Shown here: piece after piece, positions 63,441 to 64,000 of the stretch
Position numbering within the stretch: position 1 is the first letter of the stretch
Layout: each line of letters starts with the position of its first letter
Origin: Hungatella sp. UBA7603
Lineage (GTDB): Bacteria; Bacillota; Clostridia; Lachnospirales; Lachnospiraceae
Direction of reading: 5' to 3'
Assembly: GCA_002478865.1 (NCBI GenBank)
Contig: DLJZ01000002.1
Location: forward strand, 62,001-126,000
DNA length: 64,000 bases
Program-made: the position numbers and the translations under genes
The notes under the pieces: generated by a model
Seen by the model: only the letters and a program-made list of their open reading frames with translations
What the model was told of the DNA's origin: nothing
Database searches by the model: none

Positions 63441-63699
63441 TTCTTTATATATCTTCTAAAAAGCACAATCATATACTAAACATTACATCTGTAGTATTAA
63501 AGGGTCAAGATTTAATCCCATCAAATAGAGAAAAATATTTAATGGAAGATGAAAGTTTTCGTATTATATCGCCTTTTTATTACTTTAAATGCGAAACATA
63601 CGGATGGCTCTCGACAACATAATACATGGTTTTTGATAAAGATCTTCATCATTGAAGTAGAAGTTTACATTTTATAACTGCGATTTACTTTATGAGAAA

Positions 63700-64000
63700 A
63701 TGCGGACCAATCGACGGAAAGACAATTATAAAGAAAGTTATCCCAGCAATTACTCAGATGAAACAGGATATTTTGAAAGCGGCTACGTTTATCAGACATC
63801 CGTTAATGAGCGTTCTAAGTTTGCATTTACCGTAATGGACAACATTCGGTACACGAAGGAAACCATCACTCAGTTAAAACAAAGCGAAGATGCAATAGCA
63901 ATGTTTCTGTACTTTCTCCTAGTCATCGGAGTGGCCCTTAGCCCCATTGCTACGTATCTATCTAAGCGCGAGCAAAGCGAAAATGAGAAAAAAACTTCTT
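63700..64000 (+). CDS. Partial protein with one TM helix, running off the window
   Basis: The plus-strand frame is open from about 63667 to the window edge; the first ATG is at 63700. Residues about 1-65 are hydrophilic ('NYSDETGYFESGYVYQTSV', 'RYTKETITQLKQSED'), then a TM helix 'AMFLYFLLVIGVALSPIATYL' and a charged stretch. The layout suggests a sensor or membrane-signalling protein such as a histidine kinase N-terminus, but no catalytic domain is in view. Several stops lie just upstream in all frames and no clear ribosome site precedes the ATG, so the 5' part may be missing or decayed. Confidence 0.5.
   Translation, partial: MRTNRRKDNYKESYPSNYSDETGYFESGYVYQTSVNERSKFAFTVMDNIRYTKETITQLKQSEDAIAMFLYFLLVIGVALSPIATYLSKREQSENEKKTS

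Overview
The window reads as chromosomal DNA of a low-GC anaerobic Firmicute, most likely a Lachnospiraceae 'Clostridium' of the Lacrimispora type. Reasons: AT-rich intergenic DNA with strong GGAGG ribosome sites and TTGACA-17-TATAAT promoters, abundant sugar ABC/PTS systems, LytTR and YesM/YesN two-component systems, an anaerobic-style inositol operon, a DUF6062-like protein and a SAM-I riboswitch on metK. Nearly all genes run on the minus strand. This placement is inferred from gene content only.

Layout. 1-408: start of an aldehyde dehydrogenase cut by the window edge. 741-5199: aryl-beta-glucoside PTS operon (LicT-type antiterminator, EIIBC, 6-phospho-beta-glucosidase, EIIA) with two RAT/terminator switches. 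5309-12417: small and accessory genes (53-aa basic protein, double GNAT, unknown proteins, zinc-ribbon protein, TetR with its promoter and operator, lactonase-like propeller, VOC protein). 12546-16168: a 145-bp direct repeat, one copy at the 3' end of rlmD, flanks a small island with a DUF1016 remnant, a winged-helix/HNH nuclease and a fused N6-adenine methylase-specificity protein. 16153-19424: rlmD and a DbpA/CsdA-type RNA helicase. 19755-23574: polar amino-acid ABC operon with a leader terminator. 23578-32796: oligopeptide/oligosaccharide-type ABC operon, preceded by a unit with a putative carbohydrate-active alpha/alpha-toroid protein, a ROK kinase and a PHP phosphatase. 32870-36201: MgtC-like protein, then a LytTR/GHKL two-component system with a coiled-coil third gene. 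36265-45040: complete iolB-G-E-D-C-J operon with an iron alcohol dehydrogenase, divergent from a DeoR-type regulator. 45033-57389: pectin/uronide utilisation region (GH28, sugar ABC transporter, YesM/YesN, sugar-phosphate isomerase-like protein, two Gfo/Idh/MocA oxidoreductases, AraC regulator). 57394-64000: DUF6062-like protein, OmpR-type two-component system, metK with SAM-I riboswitch, a sugar nucleotidyltransferase, a decayed fragment, and a partial membrane protein at the right edge.

How it fits together. The region is a catabolic block: each sugar system (beta-glucosides, inositol, galacturonide-like sugars, an unknown oligosaccharide or peptide) has its own uptake, catabolism and regulator, with recognisable control elements (RAT/terminators, divergent promoters, 21-bp-spaced direct repeats, leader hairpins). 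Most worth a second look are the rlmD-linked restriction-modification-like island, the inositol operon whose Fe-alcohol dehydrogenase may replace IolA, the activator-type direct repeats before the GH28-linked ABC transporter, the two-component system with a coiled-coil protein, and the duplicated CxxC/CxxH modules of the DUF6062-like protein.
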